Positions 8,776-16,794 of a stretch of DNA of 64,000 nt are shown here, in pieces. The position numbers were made by a program, and so were the translations under genes. This DNA is from Belnapia rosea (GTDB taxonomy: Bacteria; Pseudomonadota; Alphaproteobacteria; Acetobacterales; Acetobacteraceae), in the NCBI RefSeq assembly GCF_900101615.1, contig NZ_FMZX01000012.1, positions 1 through 64,000 of the forward strand, in the 5' to 3' direction. The notes beneath the pieces are model-generated. The model was not told where the DNA came from, made no database searches, and worked only from the letters and a program-made list of their open reading frames with translations. Each line of letters starts with the position of its first letter. Position 1 is the stretch's first letter.

Positions 8776-9368
8776 GCCGGCAGCTCCTCACGGTAGGCGG
8801 TACGCCAGCCCCAGGCACCGGAGCCGTAGCCGCGGCGTTGCACCCGTTCCTTGTAGATGCTGGCGATGATCTCGCCGTCACCGGCGAGCAGCGCCTTGGT
8901 CGAGCACATCTCGGCGCAGAGCGGCAGCTTGCCCTCGGCGATGCGGTTGCTGCCGTACTGCATGTACTCGACGGCAGAGTTGTCCTGCTGCGGGCCGCCG
9001 GCGCAGTAGGTGCACTTGTCCATCTTGCCGCGCCCGCCGAAATTCCCGACACGCGGATATTGCGGCGCGCCGAAGGGGCAGGCGTAGAAGCAGTAGCCGC
9101 AGCCGATGCAGAGGTCCTTGTCATGCAGCACGATGGCATCGGCCGTCGTGTAGAAGCAGACAACCGGGCAGACCGCGGCACAGGGCGCATCGGTGCAGTG
9201 CATGCAGGCCATGGAGATGGAGCGCTCGCCCGGCTTGCCGTCACCGATGGTGACGACGCGGCGCCGGTTGATGCCCCAGGGCACCTCATTCTCGTTCTTG
9301 CAGGCGGTGACGCAGGCGTTGCATTCGATGCAACGGTCGCTGTCGCAGAGGAATTTCATCCGCGCCAT
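8772..9368 (-). CDS. fdh3B: Formate dehydrogenase FDH3-type beta subunit (four [4Fe-4S])
   Basis: Electron-transfer subunit between the alpha subunit and cytochrome b. At 198 residues it is much shorter than E. coli FdnH and lacks the C-terminal membrane helix, matching the FDH3 type. Cysteine groups are C13/16/19/23, C56/59/64/68, C88/91/94/98 and a fourth group starting KCTYC near 117, with a 26-residue insertion before its last cysteines (CAEMC). There is no signal peptide, so it presumably travels through Tat with the alpha subunit. It starts two bases after the alpha stop. Confidence 0.94.
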   Translation of the reverse strand: MARMKFLCDSDRCIECNACVTACKNENEVPWGINRRRVVTIGDGKPGERSISMACMHCTDAPCAAVCPVVCFYTTADAIVLHDKDLCIGCGYCFYACPFGAPQYPRVGNFGGRGKMDKCTYCAGGPQQDNSAVEYMQYGSNRIAEGKLPLCAEMCSTKALLAGDGEIIASIYKERVQRRGYGSGAWGWRTAYREELPA

Positions 9369-9370
9369 GG

Positions 9371-12301
9371 TCAGGCGCTCCGGATCTGGCAGAGGGTCAC
9401 CTTGGTTTCCTGCATGAAGGTCACCGGGTCATAGCCATAGGTGGTCACGGTGTTGACGCTCTCGCCCAGCACGATGGGGTCGGTGCCGGGCGGGTAGAAT
9501 TTCCGCCGGTCCTCGCCCTGGAAGAAGCCGCCGAAGTGGAAGGGCATGAAGGCGACACCCTTGGCCACGCGATCCGTCACCAGCGCCTTCACCCGGACGC
9601 GGCTGCCGTTCTCCGGCCCGCTGACCCAGACCCATCCGCCGTCGCGCACGCCGCGCTCGGCCGCATCCGTCGTGTTGATCTCGACGAACATGTCCTGCTG
9701 CAGCTCGGCCAGCCACTTGTTGGAACGCGTCTCCTCGCCGCCGCCCTCGTACTCAACGAGCCGCCCGCTGGTCAGCACGATGGGGAAGTCCCGCACCACC
9801 GTCGCGCTGCGCGCCTGCACGCTCTGGCCGAGATGCGGCATGCGGAAGCCGCGGCGATCCGGCAGGGTCGGGTACTGCGCGACGAGGTCGGGACGCACCG
9901 TGTAGATCGGCTCGCGATGCACGGGCACCGGGTCCGGCAGGTTCCAGGCGACCGCGCGTGCCTTGGCATTGCCGAATGGCGAGCAGCCATGCTCCATCGC
10001 CACCCGGATGATGCCGCCCGACAGGTCGGTGGACCAGGCGGCACGGTCGATATTCGCGCCGAAATGGCGATCGAGGCTCGCCTTCTCGTCCGCTGTCAAT
10101 TCGTCGAACCAGCCGAGCCGCTTCAGCACCGCGACGGTGAATTCGGGGTAGCCGTCCTCGATCTCGGAACCCTTGGACCAGCTGCCCTCCGCCAGGAGTG
10201 TCTGGCCGTTGCGCTCGACGCCGAAACGGGCGCGGAAGGTGCCGCCGCCATCCTTCACGTGCAGGTTGGTGTTGTAGAGAATGTGGCTGCCGGGATGCTT
10301 CATCTCCGGCGTACCCCAGCAGGGCCAGGGCAGACCATAATAATCATGCGCGACCGGTGTGCCCTCGCGGCCACGCAGCGTCACCAGGTCGAACTTGTCC
10401 TGGTGCTCCATATGCAGCTTGAGCCGCTCCGGTGACTGGCCGGTATAGCCGACGCTCCAGAGGCCCCTGTTCATCTCCCGCAGGATGCTCTCGGGCGCGA
10501 CACGCCCGTCCTTCACCTCGATGCCGCTGAACATCCGGTCGGCGAAGCCGAGGCGCTGCGTCAGCGCATAGATCACGTCGTAGTCGTTGCGGCTCTCGAA
10601 GATCGGCTCGACAACCTTCGCCCCCCATTGCAGCGACCGGTTGGAGGCGGTGCGGCTGCCATCCATCTCGAAGCTGGTGCAGATGGGCAGCAGATAGGTC
10701 CCGTCTCGGCGGTTCGAGATCTGGCTGAAGGTCGTCGGGTGCGGGTCAGCGACGACCAGCAATTCCAGCTTCTCGAGGCCCTTCAGCGACTCCGGGATGC
10801 GGGTGACGGTGTTGCCGCCATGGCCGAAGACCATCATCGCCTTCAGGCTGTGCGGCTGCGCCACATAGGCTTCGCCGTCAGCAGCGGTCTTCTCCCGCTC
10901 GCCAGGCATCAGCGTCGCGTCGAACCAGCGCGTCGTCGGGATGCCGGGCATCTCCATCAATGCCTTGCTGCCGAAGCGGCCGAGCAGATACTCGTAGTCG
11001 ACACCCCAGACACGCGCCCAATGCCGCCAGGCATTCTCGTCGAGCCCGTAGTAGCCGGGCAGCGTCGTGACATCGAGGCCGAGATCGGTCGCACCCTGGA
11101 CGTTGGTGTGGCCGCGGAAGATATTGGCGCCGGTGCCGCTCGCACCGACATTGCCGGTGGCCAGCAGCAGCACGGAATAGGCGCGCACATTGGCGGTGCC
11201 CACCGTCTTCTGCGTCGCGCCCATGCACCAGATGAGCGTCGAGGGCTTCTGCGTCGCGAACATCTGCGCCACGCGCTTCAGCTGCTCGCCCGGGACGCCT
11301 GTGACGCGCTGCACCTCCTCGGGCGTCCACTTGGCGACCTCCTTGCGGATCTCGTCCATGCCGTAGACGCGCTGGCGAATGAACTCCCGGTCTTCCCAGC
11401 CATTCTGGAAGATGTGCCACAGCATGCCCCAGATCACCGGAATATCGGTGCCCGGCCGCAGCCGGACATATTCGGTGGCATGCGCCGCGGTGCGGGTGAA
11501 GCGCGGATCGATGACGATGAGGTTCGCCCGGTTGACCTCCTTGCCGCTGAGCACGTGCTGCAGCGAGACCGGATGCGCCTCGGCCGGGTTGCCGCCCATG
11601 ATGATCATGGTGCGGGCATTGCGGATGTCGTTGTAACTGTTGGTCTGCGCGCCATAGCCCCAGGTATTGGCCACGCCGGCGACGGTGGTGCTGTGGCAGA
11701 TGCGTGCCTGGTGATCGACGCTGTTGGTGCCCCAGAAGGCGCCGAGCTTCCGGTAGAGATAGGCCGCCTCGTTGGTGAATTTGGCCGAGCCCAGCCAGAA
11801 CACGCTGTCCGGCCCGGCCTTCTGCCGCACCTCGAGCAGCTTGGCGCCGATCTCCTCGATTGCCTGGTCCCAGCCGATACGGCGCCATTCGCCGCCGACC
11901 AGCTTCATCGGGTACTTCAGCCGACGGTCGCCATGCACCAGCTCGCGCACCGCGGCGCCCTTGGCGCAATGCGTGCCGCGATTGATGGGGCTGGCCCAGC
12001 TCGGCTCCTGGCCGACCCAGACGCCGTTCTGCACCTCGGCGGTGACCGTGCAGCCGACCGAGCAATGGGTGCAGATATTCTTCACCAGCCGCACCGGCTT
12101 CGTGTGATCGAGCATGCCGGTCGCCGCGCCGCTCGCCTGGGCCCGGCCGGCGCCGAACCCGCCGAGCGCCGCGAGGCCTGCGCCGCCAAGTCCGGCCTGG
12201 CGCAGGAAGCTGCGGCGATCCATCCCGCCGCCGGACAGACCCTGGTAAGCGGAGACAAGGCGCTGCCGCGCCGCCCGACCGTCGCTACGCTTGATGAGCA
12301 T
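9371..12301 (-). CDS. Formate dehydrogenase alpha subunit (bis-MGD, cysteine type, Tat-exported)
   Basis: Catalytic subunit that oxidises formate to CO2, 976 residues. A long n-region leads to the Tat motif DRRSFLRQAG (residues 28-37) and a hydrophobic segment, so it acts in the periplasm. The [4Fe-4S] ligands are C77, C80, C84 and C112. The metal ligand is C202 in ARICHSTTVAG, where E. coli FdnG has selenocysteine; no in-frame TGA is involved. MGGNPAEAHPVS and the C-terminal molybdopterin-dinucleotide domain (from about residue 860) are complete. ATG 12301 is chosen because the small Tat protein ends at 12310; the frame is open further upstream only as a shadow of that gene. Confidence 0.94.
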   Translation of the reverse strand: MLIKRSDGRAARQRLVSAYQGLSGGGMDRRSFLRQAGLGGAGLAALGGFGAGRAQASGAATGMLDHTKPVRLVKNICTHCSVGCTVTAEVQNGVWVGQEPSWASPINRGTHCAKGAAVRELVHGDRRLKYPMKLVGGEWRRIGWDQAIEEIGAKLLEVRQKAGPDSVFWLGSAKFTNEAAYLYRKLGAFWGTNSVDHQARICHSTTVAGVANTWGYGAQTNSYNDIRNARTMIIMGGNPAEAHPVSLQHVLSGKEVNRANLIVIDPRFTRTAAHATEYVRLRPGTDIPVIWGMLWHIFQNGWEDREFIRQRVYGMDEIRKEVAKWTPEEVQRVTGVPGEQLKRVAQMFATQKPSTLIWCMGATQKTVGTANVRAYSVLLLATGNVGASGTGANIFRGHTNVQGATDLGLDVTTLPGYYGLDENAWRHWARVWGVDYEYLLGRFGSKALMEMPGIPTTRWFDATLMPGEREKTAADGEAYVAQPHSLKAMMVFGHGGNTVTRIPESLKGLEKLELLVVADPHPTTFSQISNRRDGTYLLPICTSFEMDGSRTASNRSLQWGAKVVEPIFESRNDYDVIYALTQRLGFADRMFSGIEVKDGRVAPESILREMNRGLWSVGYTGQSPERLKLHMEHQDKFDLVTLRGREGTPVAHDYYGLPWPCWGTPEMKHPGSHILYNTNLHVKDGGGTFRARFGVERNGQTLLAEGSWSKGSEIEDGYPEFTVAVLKRLGWFDELTADEKASLDRHFGANIDRAAWSTDLSGGIIRVAMEHGCSPFGNAKARAVAWNLPDPVPVHREPIYTVRPDLVAQYPTLPDRRGFRMPHLGQSVQARSATVVRDFPIVLTSGRLVEYEGGGEETRSNKWLAELQQDMFVEINTTDAAERGVRDGGWVWVSGPENGSRVRVKALVTDRVAKGVAFMPFHFGGFFQGEDRRKFYPPGTDPIVLGESVNTVTTYGYDPVTFMQETKVTLCQIRSA

Positions 12302-12309
12302 CGCCGGAC

Positions 12310-12531
12310 CTACTGCTCGTAACGGTTGGTGCGATAGAAGGCCTGCACATCCGCGGCATTCGCCTGGTAGCGGGCGGCGGCGCGCTGCGCCGCCTTTTCC
12401 TTCTCCGCCATGCGGGGCGGCACCGAATCCGCCCGCTGCGCCACGGCCGTTCCGGCCCCGGCCGCCGCGGCGCTGCCGAGCCCAAGAGCTCGCAGGAAGC
12501 CGCGCCGTGCGGCCGTGGTCTTCTCGTTCAT
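12310..12531 (-). CDS. Small Tat-signal protein of FDH operons
   Basis: A 73-residue protein that is mostly a twin-arginine signal (TAARRGFLRALGLG, then an alanine-rich h-region) plus a short charged tail ending RYEQ. ATG 12531 is used because GGGAGGG lies nine bases upstream; an in-frame GTG at 12537 is too close to that site. It sits eight bases before the FDH alpha gene. Such short Tat-targeted proteins are a known companion of this FDH type, but no function has been shown. It might act in assembly or export of the enzyme, which is inference from position. Confidence 0.82.
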   Translation of the reverse strand: MNEKTTAARRGFLRALGLGSAAAAGAGTAVAQRADSVPPRMAEKEKAAQRAAARYQANAADVQAFYRTNRYEQ

Positions 12532-12550
12532 CGCCACTCACCCTCCCGCG

Positions 12551-13150
12551 TCACGGCAGCGCGGCTGCCGCCTGTTCGATCTCGATCGTGATGCGCCCGA
12601 GCGCCCCGACCGAGCGGTAGAAATCCGCCGCCTGCGCCGCCTCCAGATCGGCGAAGCATCGCTTCGCCCAGGGTGCCAGGTGGCGGGCGAAGAACTCGCC
12701 GGCATCCAGGCCACCGAACCGCCGCTCCAGCAGCCCCGCCATCACCTCGCAGCAGAAGCCGAGATGATCCTCCGGCTCCGCCACGCCCTGCGCCCGCGTG
12801 ATGCCAAGCGCCGCGAGCGTCGCCCGCAGCTCGGCCAGCGGCCGCTCATGGAGGAAGCCGGTCAGGTAGTAGGAGGCGTAAGGCAGCAACTCGCCCCGCC
12901 CGACACCGATGAAGAGGGCGAAGTATTCCCGCTCCGCCCGCGCCGCATCGGTCCGCGCCGCTGCCTCGGCCAGCCCGGCCAGCCCCTGCCCGATCGGCGA
13001 GGCATCGCCCCGCAGAGCCGCCAGCCGCCCCAGCAGCGCCGCATCCGGCGCGGCCGTCAGCAGCCGGCCCAGCAGCGCGAACAGGCGCGACCGTTCCGCA
13101 TCGAGCGGGTCAGTCACTTCGGTTCCAGAGCCCGGAGATCGCATCATCAT
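12551..13150 (-). CDS. TorD/DmsD-family molecular chaperone
   Basis: Cytoplasmic all-helical chaperone of up to 199 residues that would bind the Tat signal of the FDH alpha subunit and hold export until cofactor insertion. Family features are the REYFALFIGVGRGELLPYASYY segment (around 95-115), with the conserved Y/F-x-x-L-F and P-Y-x-S-x-Y pattern, and the later EPEDHLGFCCEVM stretch. Start is uncertain: three tandem ATGs (13150-13144) have no clear ribosome site, and a GTG at 13117 giving MTDPLDAERS fits the family N-terminus better. It ends 19 bases before the small Tat protein. Confidence 0.87.
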   Translation of the reverse strand: MMMRSPGSGTEVTDPLDAERSRLFALLGRLLTAAPDAALLGRLAALRGDASPIGQGLAGLAEAAARTDAARAEREYFALFIGVGRGELLPYASYYLTGFLHERPLAELRATLAALGITRAQGVAEPEDHLGFCCEVMAGLLERRFGGLDAGEFFARHLAPWAKRCFADLEAAQAADFYRSVGALGRITIEIEQAAAALP

Positions 13151-13254
13151 TATTTATCCAGATTAATTCCGAGACACAAGGCACAGGAAGCCTTCGGCCG
13201 GGAACCGTCCCGGATCCGGTCAGTCAGCCGCGAGGCAAGGATCTTGTCGGGACG
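13151..13254 (-). promoter_or_regulatory. Probable internal promoter region of the FDH operon
   Basis: This is the only real gap in the minus-strand FDH locus. Read on the minus strand it ends in an AT-rich run, GGAATTAATCTGGATAAATA, directly before the TorD start codons; this is unusual in a 70% GC genome. TTGTGT followed 17 bases later by TAAATA could be -35 and -10 boxes. If so, transcription would start within the first annotated TorD codons, which favours the GTG start at 13117. Evidence is composition and weak box matches only. Confidence 0.3.
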
Positions 13255-13896
13255 TCACACCGGGGCCGCGCCGCCGTGCCGGCGCCGGGACGACGAGGTG
13301 GGCACGGGGTCGGACGGCAGGATCTCGGAGATGGAGGGCTCGGGCGGCAGCGCCGGCGCCTCGTCCGGCAGGGCGGGCGCTTCGGCCAGGACCGTGCCGG
13401 GCGATACGTCCGGCTCCAGCCCCTGCCCTGCCCCTGGCTCCGGGCCCGGCTCGGTCCCAGGCGCCTCCGTCTCCTCGGGTGCCACCGCCTCCTCCAGGGC
13501 ACCGATTGCCTGGGCCAGCAGCTGCTTCAGGTCGCCGCCCAGCACATGGGCGAAGCCGGGCACGCCATCGGGCGCGTTGTAATCCCAGGCATAATCGGCA
13601 GGCCCGACGAAGTCGCGGATGCCGGGATCGAGCGTCCAGGCCTTGCGCAGCGCCGCCTTGCGCAGCGCCGCCGGCACCTCGGCGCGCAGATAGGCCGTGA
13701 AGTCGCTTGCCTGGGTCAGGCTCTCGACGGGCGGCAGGCTGGCCGGGTCGAAGGCCGGAGCTTCGGGAGGGGATACGGTCTCCGGCGGTGCAGCCGCCGG
13801 GGGCGCCAACGGCATTGGTTCGGCCGGCTCAGGCGCGCCCTGGGCCGCTTCACGCTTGCGGCGCGACCAGCGGCCGAGGAAACCCTCCCCGCTCAT
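13255..13896 (-). CDS. DUF3306 domain protein of FDH locus
   Basis: Protein of 213 residues with a short basic N-terminus (GRWSRRKREAA), a proline/alanine linker, then the conserved block from about 55 to 125, FDPASLPPVESLTQASDF through AWDYNAPDGVPGF. That block is the DUF3306 signature. The C-terminal third is acidic and proline-rich and probably disordered. Its ATG overlaps the DUF3305 stop by four bases, and DUF3305/DUF3306 pairs are commonly found beside this FDH type. Function is not known. Placement suggests maturation or electron-transfer support for FDH. Confidence 0.85.
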   Translation of the reverse strand: MSGEGFLGRWSRRKREAAQGAPEPAEPMPLAPPAAAPPETVSPPEAPAFDPASLPPVESLTQASDFTAYLRAEVPAALRKAALRKAWTLDPGIRDFVGPADYAWDYNAPDGVPGFAHVLGGDLKQLLAQAIGALEEAVAPEETEAPGTEPGPEPGAGQGLEPDVSPGTVLAEAPALPDEAPALPPEPSISEILPSDPVPTSSSRRRHGGAAPV

Positions 13897-14408
13897 TGCC
13901 CGCGCCGCCCGCCCGGCCTCGTGCCGAGCGAATCCGGGTCCGCCCGGTCGCGGCGGCGCTTGTGCTGCGCGCGCTCCACATGATGCTCGAGGATGAAGGC
14001 GTCGACGACCGGGCGCAGCCAGTCCGGCAGCACGAGGCTCTCCAGCAGGTCGGCGCCGCTATCGGCATAGAGCTGCGCCTCGCCGGCATCGACGGTGACG
14101 ACATGCAGGGCAAGGCCCGGCTCCGCCTCGACCGGCCGCAGCACCACCCAGATGCGCGGCGGGTCGGCGGTCATGTTGTCGCGGTAATTCGGCGTGTCGG
14201 TCGGCGAGAGCACGATCTCCGCTGCACCGGCGAAGAATAGGGTACTGCCGCCCTCCTCCCGCAGCACCGTCCAGTCCGGCAGCTCGGGCGCCTCGCGCAG
14301 CACCTCGACGGCGCGCCAGGACCAATCGGCCCAGCGCGTGGCGGCCGGGCGGCGCTCGGCCAGGACGGCCACGGGGATGCGGATGGTGCCGGGAACCTCG
14401 AGCCGCAT
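13893..14408 (-). CDS. DUF3305 domain protein of FDH locus
   Basis: Protein of 171 residues without signal peptide or membrane helix. DUF3305 features are the N-terminal IRIPVAVLAERRPAATRWADWSWR and the central FAGAAEIVLSPTDTPNYRDNM followed by PRIWVVLRP. The C-terminal tail is very basic and arginine-rich (HKRRRDRADP). ATG 14408 overlaps the DUF6352 stop (TGATG); a GTG just upstream at 14411 is in frame. Gene order DUF6352-DUF3305-DUF3306 implies a shared task. The biochemical role is unknown. Confidence 0.87.
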   Translation of the reverse strand: MRLEVPGTIRIPVAVLAERRPAATRWADWSWRAVEVLREAPELPDWTVLREEGGSTLFFAGAAEIVLSPTDTPNYRDNMTADPPRIWVVLRPVEAEPGLALHVVTVDAGEAQLYADSGADLLESLVLPDWLRPVVDAFILEHHVERAQHKRRRDRADPDSLGTRPGGRRGQ

Positions 14409-15439
14409 CACACCGCCTCCGCCGCCGTCTTCAGCGGCAGGCCGACCGCGAGGTTCTGCGGCTTGAGCCGCACCCGCTGCGCCACGTCCATGGCGATCGC
14501 CAGATAGACCGGCCGCCCCGCCGCCCGCGCCAGCACGCGCGAGGAGTCGGCGAATTCCAGCACGCCTAGCCAGAGGATGCGCGCGAGCCGCGCCTGCTTC
14601 ACCTTGGAGCCCTTCCAGAGATCATTGGCGATGGCGGTCGCCTCTGCATCAAGCCCCACATGCCAGGTCCAGTTGCGGTCATCGATCACCGGCACCGGAT
14701 GGATCGCGACCTCCTCCCCGACGACATGGCGGATGAAGCGCTCCAGCGCTCGTGCCATGCCGTGCTGGCCGGGCCGCCCCTCGGCGATATCGAGCGCCAG
14801 GTCATGCGCGTCCGAGCGCGCTGCATAGTTGGATGCATGCGTCTCGGACAGGACATCGAGCTCCACCTCGCGCGGCGGCGCGCCAGCCTCGGTCAGCAGC
14901 CGCCCGATGCTGCCGAGATCGCCATCGGCGGCGCGGGCATCGAGGAATTCCTCATCCGCCAGCAGCAGCGCGCCGGGGTGGATGGCGGCCCGCTGCGGCC
15001 GGAAGAAGGCCTCGGCGGCGCGGAGGGTGAAGGCATCCCCCTCCCCCTCCATCGCCGCGCGGGTGACGAGATGCGTCAGCATCTGCAGGAAGATCGGCGG
15101 GACGCCCGCCACCCCCTCGCGGAACAGGCGGAGCCAAGCGGCCTCCAGCGTCGGCGCGGCGCGCACCCGTTCGCGGAAGGCGAGGAAGACCTGCCAATTC
15201 TCCCGCGCATCCGCATCCGCCAGCGCCGCCAGCTCGGCCTCCGGCACCGGCCGCAACGGCGCCGCCAGCAGGCCGGTATGCAGGGCGAGTTCCGCCTCGC
15301 AAGCCTCCTCAGGCGGCAGCAGCTCCGGACGGGCCAGGAAGGCACGCCAGAGATCGGGCGTCGGCACCAGCCGCCCCGCCTCGTCCCGGTCGCAGAGGTG
15401 GTGGCCGGAAGACAGCCAGAAATCGCCCGGCCCGATCAT
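14408..15439 (-). CDS. DUF6352 family protein of FDH locus
   Basis: Soluble protein of 343 residues beginning IGPGDFWLSSGHHLCDRDEAGRL, which I recognise as the DUF6352 family found beside alphaproteobacterial FDH genes. The rest is largely helical, rich in alanine, leucine and arginine, and includes NWTWHVGLDAEATAIANDLW near residue 265. No cofactor motif or signal peptide is visible; single cysteines occur early on but no CxxC. The ATG at 15439 overlaps the DUF6505 stop by four bases. The frame is open further upstream only as a shadow of DUF6505. Function unknown. Confidence 0.85.
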   Translation of the reverse strand: MIGPGDFWLSSGHHLCDRDEAGRLVPTPDLWRAFLARPELLPPEEACEAELALHTGLLAAPLRPVPEAELAALADADARENWQVFLAFRERVRAAPTLEAAWLRLFREGVAGVPPIFLQMLTHLVTRAAMEGEGDAFTLRAAEAFFRPQRAAIHPGALLLADEEFLDARAADGDLGSIGRLLTEAGAPPREVELDVLSETHASNYAARSDAHDLALDIAEGRPGQHGMARALERFIRHVVGEEVAIHPVPVIDDRNWTWHVGLDAEATAIANDLWKGSKVKQARLARILWLGVLEFADSSRVLARAAGRPVYLAIAMDVAQRVRLKPQNLAVGLPLKTAAEAV

Positions 15440-15978
15440 CGCCCGCCCTTCCCCATTGCGGTGAGGTCCGGCCGTTCCGCCGGCTCCTCCTCCGTCTCGA
15501 CGATGCCGAAGACCGGCAGCGCCCCGAATTCGCGGTGCTCCGCCTCGCGCCGGTGCAAGGTGCGGAAGCGCTCGCGCACCGTCCCGTCCTCGATGCTGCG
15601 GCTCAGCGCCAGCACGGTGCCGGCCGGATGGCTGCAAAGGGATTCGGCGAAGCTGATCTCCTCCTCCGCCGCCGCCCGCGCGGCGGCCTCATCCGGCGCG
15701 CCATACTCGGACCGGATATGCGCGGCGAGCGCGGCGACGGCGGCCTCCCGCTCCACCGGGCCTGCTTCGGCCACCTCCACCAGCGTCGACCAGCCAAAGC
15801 TGCCGAGGCCGAGGAAGCCGGCGCGGAAGGCCTGGCGGCGCTTGCCGGTGAGGCCGGCCGGCTCATCGTCCCAGAAGGCGAAGCCGCCGGGTACCGCCCA
15901 TTCGCCCGGCTCCGCCGCCCGCTCGAAGACCACCAGATCCGAGGGGTCGAGCCGCAGGGTGCGCGGCAGGCGGCTCAT
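15436..15978 (-). CDS. DUF6505 family protein of FDH locus
   Basis: Protein of 180 residues, starting with RTLRLDPSDLVVFERAAEPGEWAVPGGFAFWDD, the DUF6505 pattern. A central GFLGLGSFGWSTLVEVAEA is followed by an acidic helical region and ESLCSHPAGTVLALSRSIEDG. No signal peptide or metal motif is evident. ATG 15978 overlaps the stop of the ligase-like gene by four bases, and its own stop overlaps DUF6352. The family appears restricted to this FDH gene neighbourhood in my knowledge. Function unknown. Confidence 0.84.
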   Translation of the reverse strand: MSRLPRTLRLDPSDLVVFERAAEPGEWAVPGGFAFWDDEPAGLTGKRRQAFRAGFLGLGSFGWSTLVEVAEAGPVEREAAVAALAAHIRSEYGAPDEAAARAAAEEEISFAESLCSHPAGTVLALSRSIEDGTVRERFRTLHRREAEHREFGALPVFGIVETEEEPAERPDLTAMGKGGR

Positions 15979-16649
15979 GCGAGGGGGACCAGGCGGCGCG
16001 CGCCGTCGCGCTCCAGCACCAGCGCCCCGCTGCGCGGATCGATGCCGCGGCGAAGGCCGGCCTCGTCCCGCCCATCCTCCAGCCGCGCGAGGCAATCCTC
16101 CAGCAGCTTGCGAGGGCCCTGCGACTGCCAGCGATCCAGGCCGGCCATCAGGTGCCGCGCCCAGGCGGCAGTCAGCGCGGCGGCGGAAGGCGCCTCGAAG
16201 CCTTCCTCCTCCAGGCAGGTGCGGTCGGGGTGATGCCCTGACTCATGCCCAGGCGGGAAGGCCAGGGCCAGCTCGAAGCCAACCACCAGCCAGTCCGGCA
16301 CCGCAGCCTCCCCGGTGCCCGGCGGCGCGGCCAGGCGCAGCCCGCCGCAATGCCCGCCATTCACCAGCACCTCCGCCGGCCAGCGCAGCGCGATGATCGC
16401 CTCGGGCGGACCGAGCACCACCAGCGCATCGGCCAGCGCATTCGCCGCGGCCAGAAGCGCCAGCCGGGCTTCGGCCAGGGAAAGCTCCGGCTCCAGAACC
16501 ACCGCGGCCTCCGCCCGTGCATAGGCTCCCACCCAGGCGAGCAATCCGGCGCCCCGCTCCGCGGCCAGCGCCATCGCCCGCGCCATGGCGTCGCCGCCCT
16601 CGCGCAACGCGAGAGGGGTAAAGACGCTGGGCAGATCGGGCAACTCCAT
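15975..16649 (-). CDS. Biotin/lipoate protein ligase-like protein of FDH locus
   Basis: First gene of the FDH maturation group, 224 residues. The fold is that of biotin/lipoate ligases with a C-terminal DUF4444-like tail. The segment ALRWPAEVLVNGGHCGGLRL (residues 113-132) lines up with the KWPND...KLAGIL region of BirA; the position of the BirA catalytic lysine is a histidine here (GGHCGG), so ordinary adenylate-transfer chemistry is doubtful. A GGGAG site lies five bases before ATG 16649. It is divergent from the four-cluster ferredoxin gene. Whether it binds biotin, lipoate or neither cannot be told. Confidence 0.82.
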   Translation of the reverse strand: MELPDLPSVFTPLALREGGDAMARAMALAAERGAGLLAWVGAYARAEAAVVLEPELSLAEARLALLAAANALADALVVLGPPEAIIALRWPAEVLVNGGHCGGLRLAAPPGTGEAAVPDWLVVGFELALAFPPGHESGHHPDRTCLEEEGFEAPSAAALTAAWARHLMAGLDRWQSQGPRKLLEDCLARLEDGRDEAGLRRGIDPRSGALVLERDGARRLVPLA

Positions 16650-16794
16650 GCTTCTCCCTCGCAAGGTCGTGGATCGCGGCATATATGCGCCCGGCCCAGG
16701 CGCGCCTAGGGCAGCATCGCCGAAGGTCCGAACGGCCGCGTTCCTGTGGGTGCGGATCATGCCTGGCACCGAATATAGTAAGGAATTCCCGAGA
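16650..16794. promoter_or_regulatory. Divergent promoter region between FDH maturation operon and ferredoxin gene
   Basis: This 145-base gap separates two divergent gene groups. It contains the perfect palindrome GCATATATGC at 16679-16688, which can serve as a TATATG-type -10 on either strand, and a TATAGT hexamer at 16774-16779 close to the ferredoxin start, with AAGGAA just before ATG 16795. No good -35 boxes are evident. Co-regulation of the two groups from here is likely but not shown. Confidence 0.35.

Noticed and set aside
11690-11702. Possible selenocysteine in FDH alpha
   Set aside because: The codon at the metal-ligand position is a cysteine codon (RICHSTT), not TGA, so no recoding element is needed.
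16764-16780. Sigma-54-like promoter (CTGGCACC) before the ferredoxin gene
   Set aside because: The -24 half matches but the -12 GC element is absent (ATAGTA instead of TTGCA).
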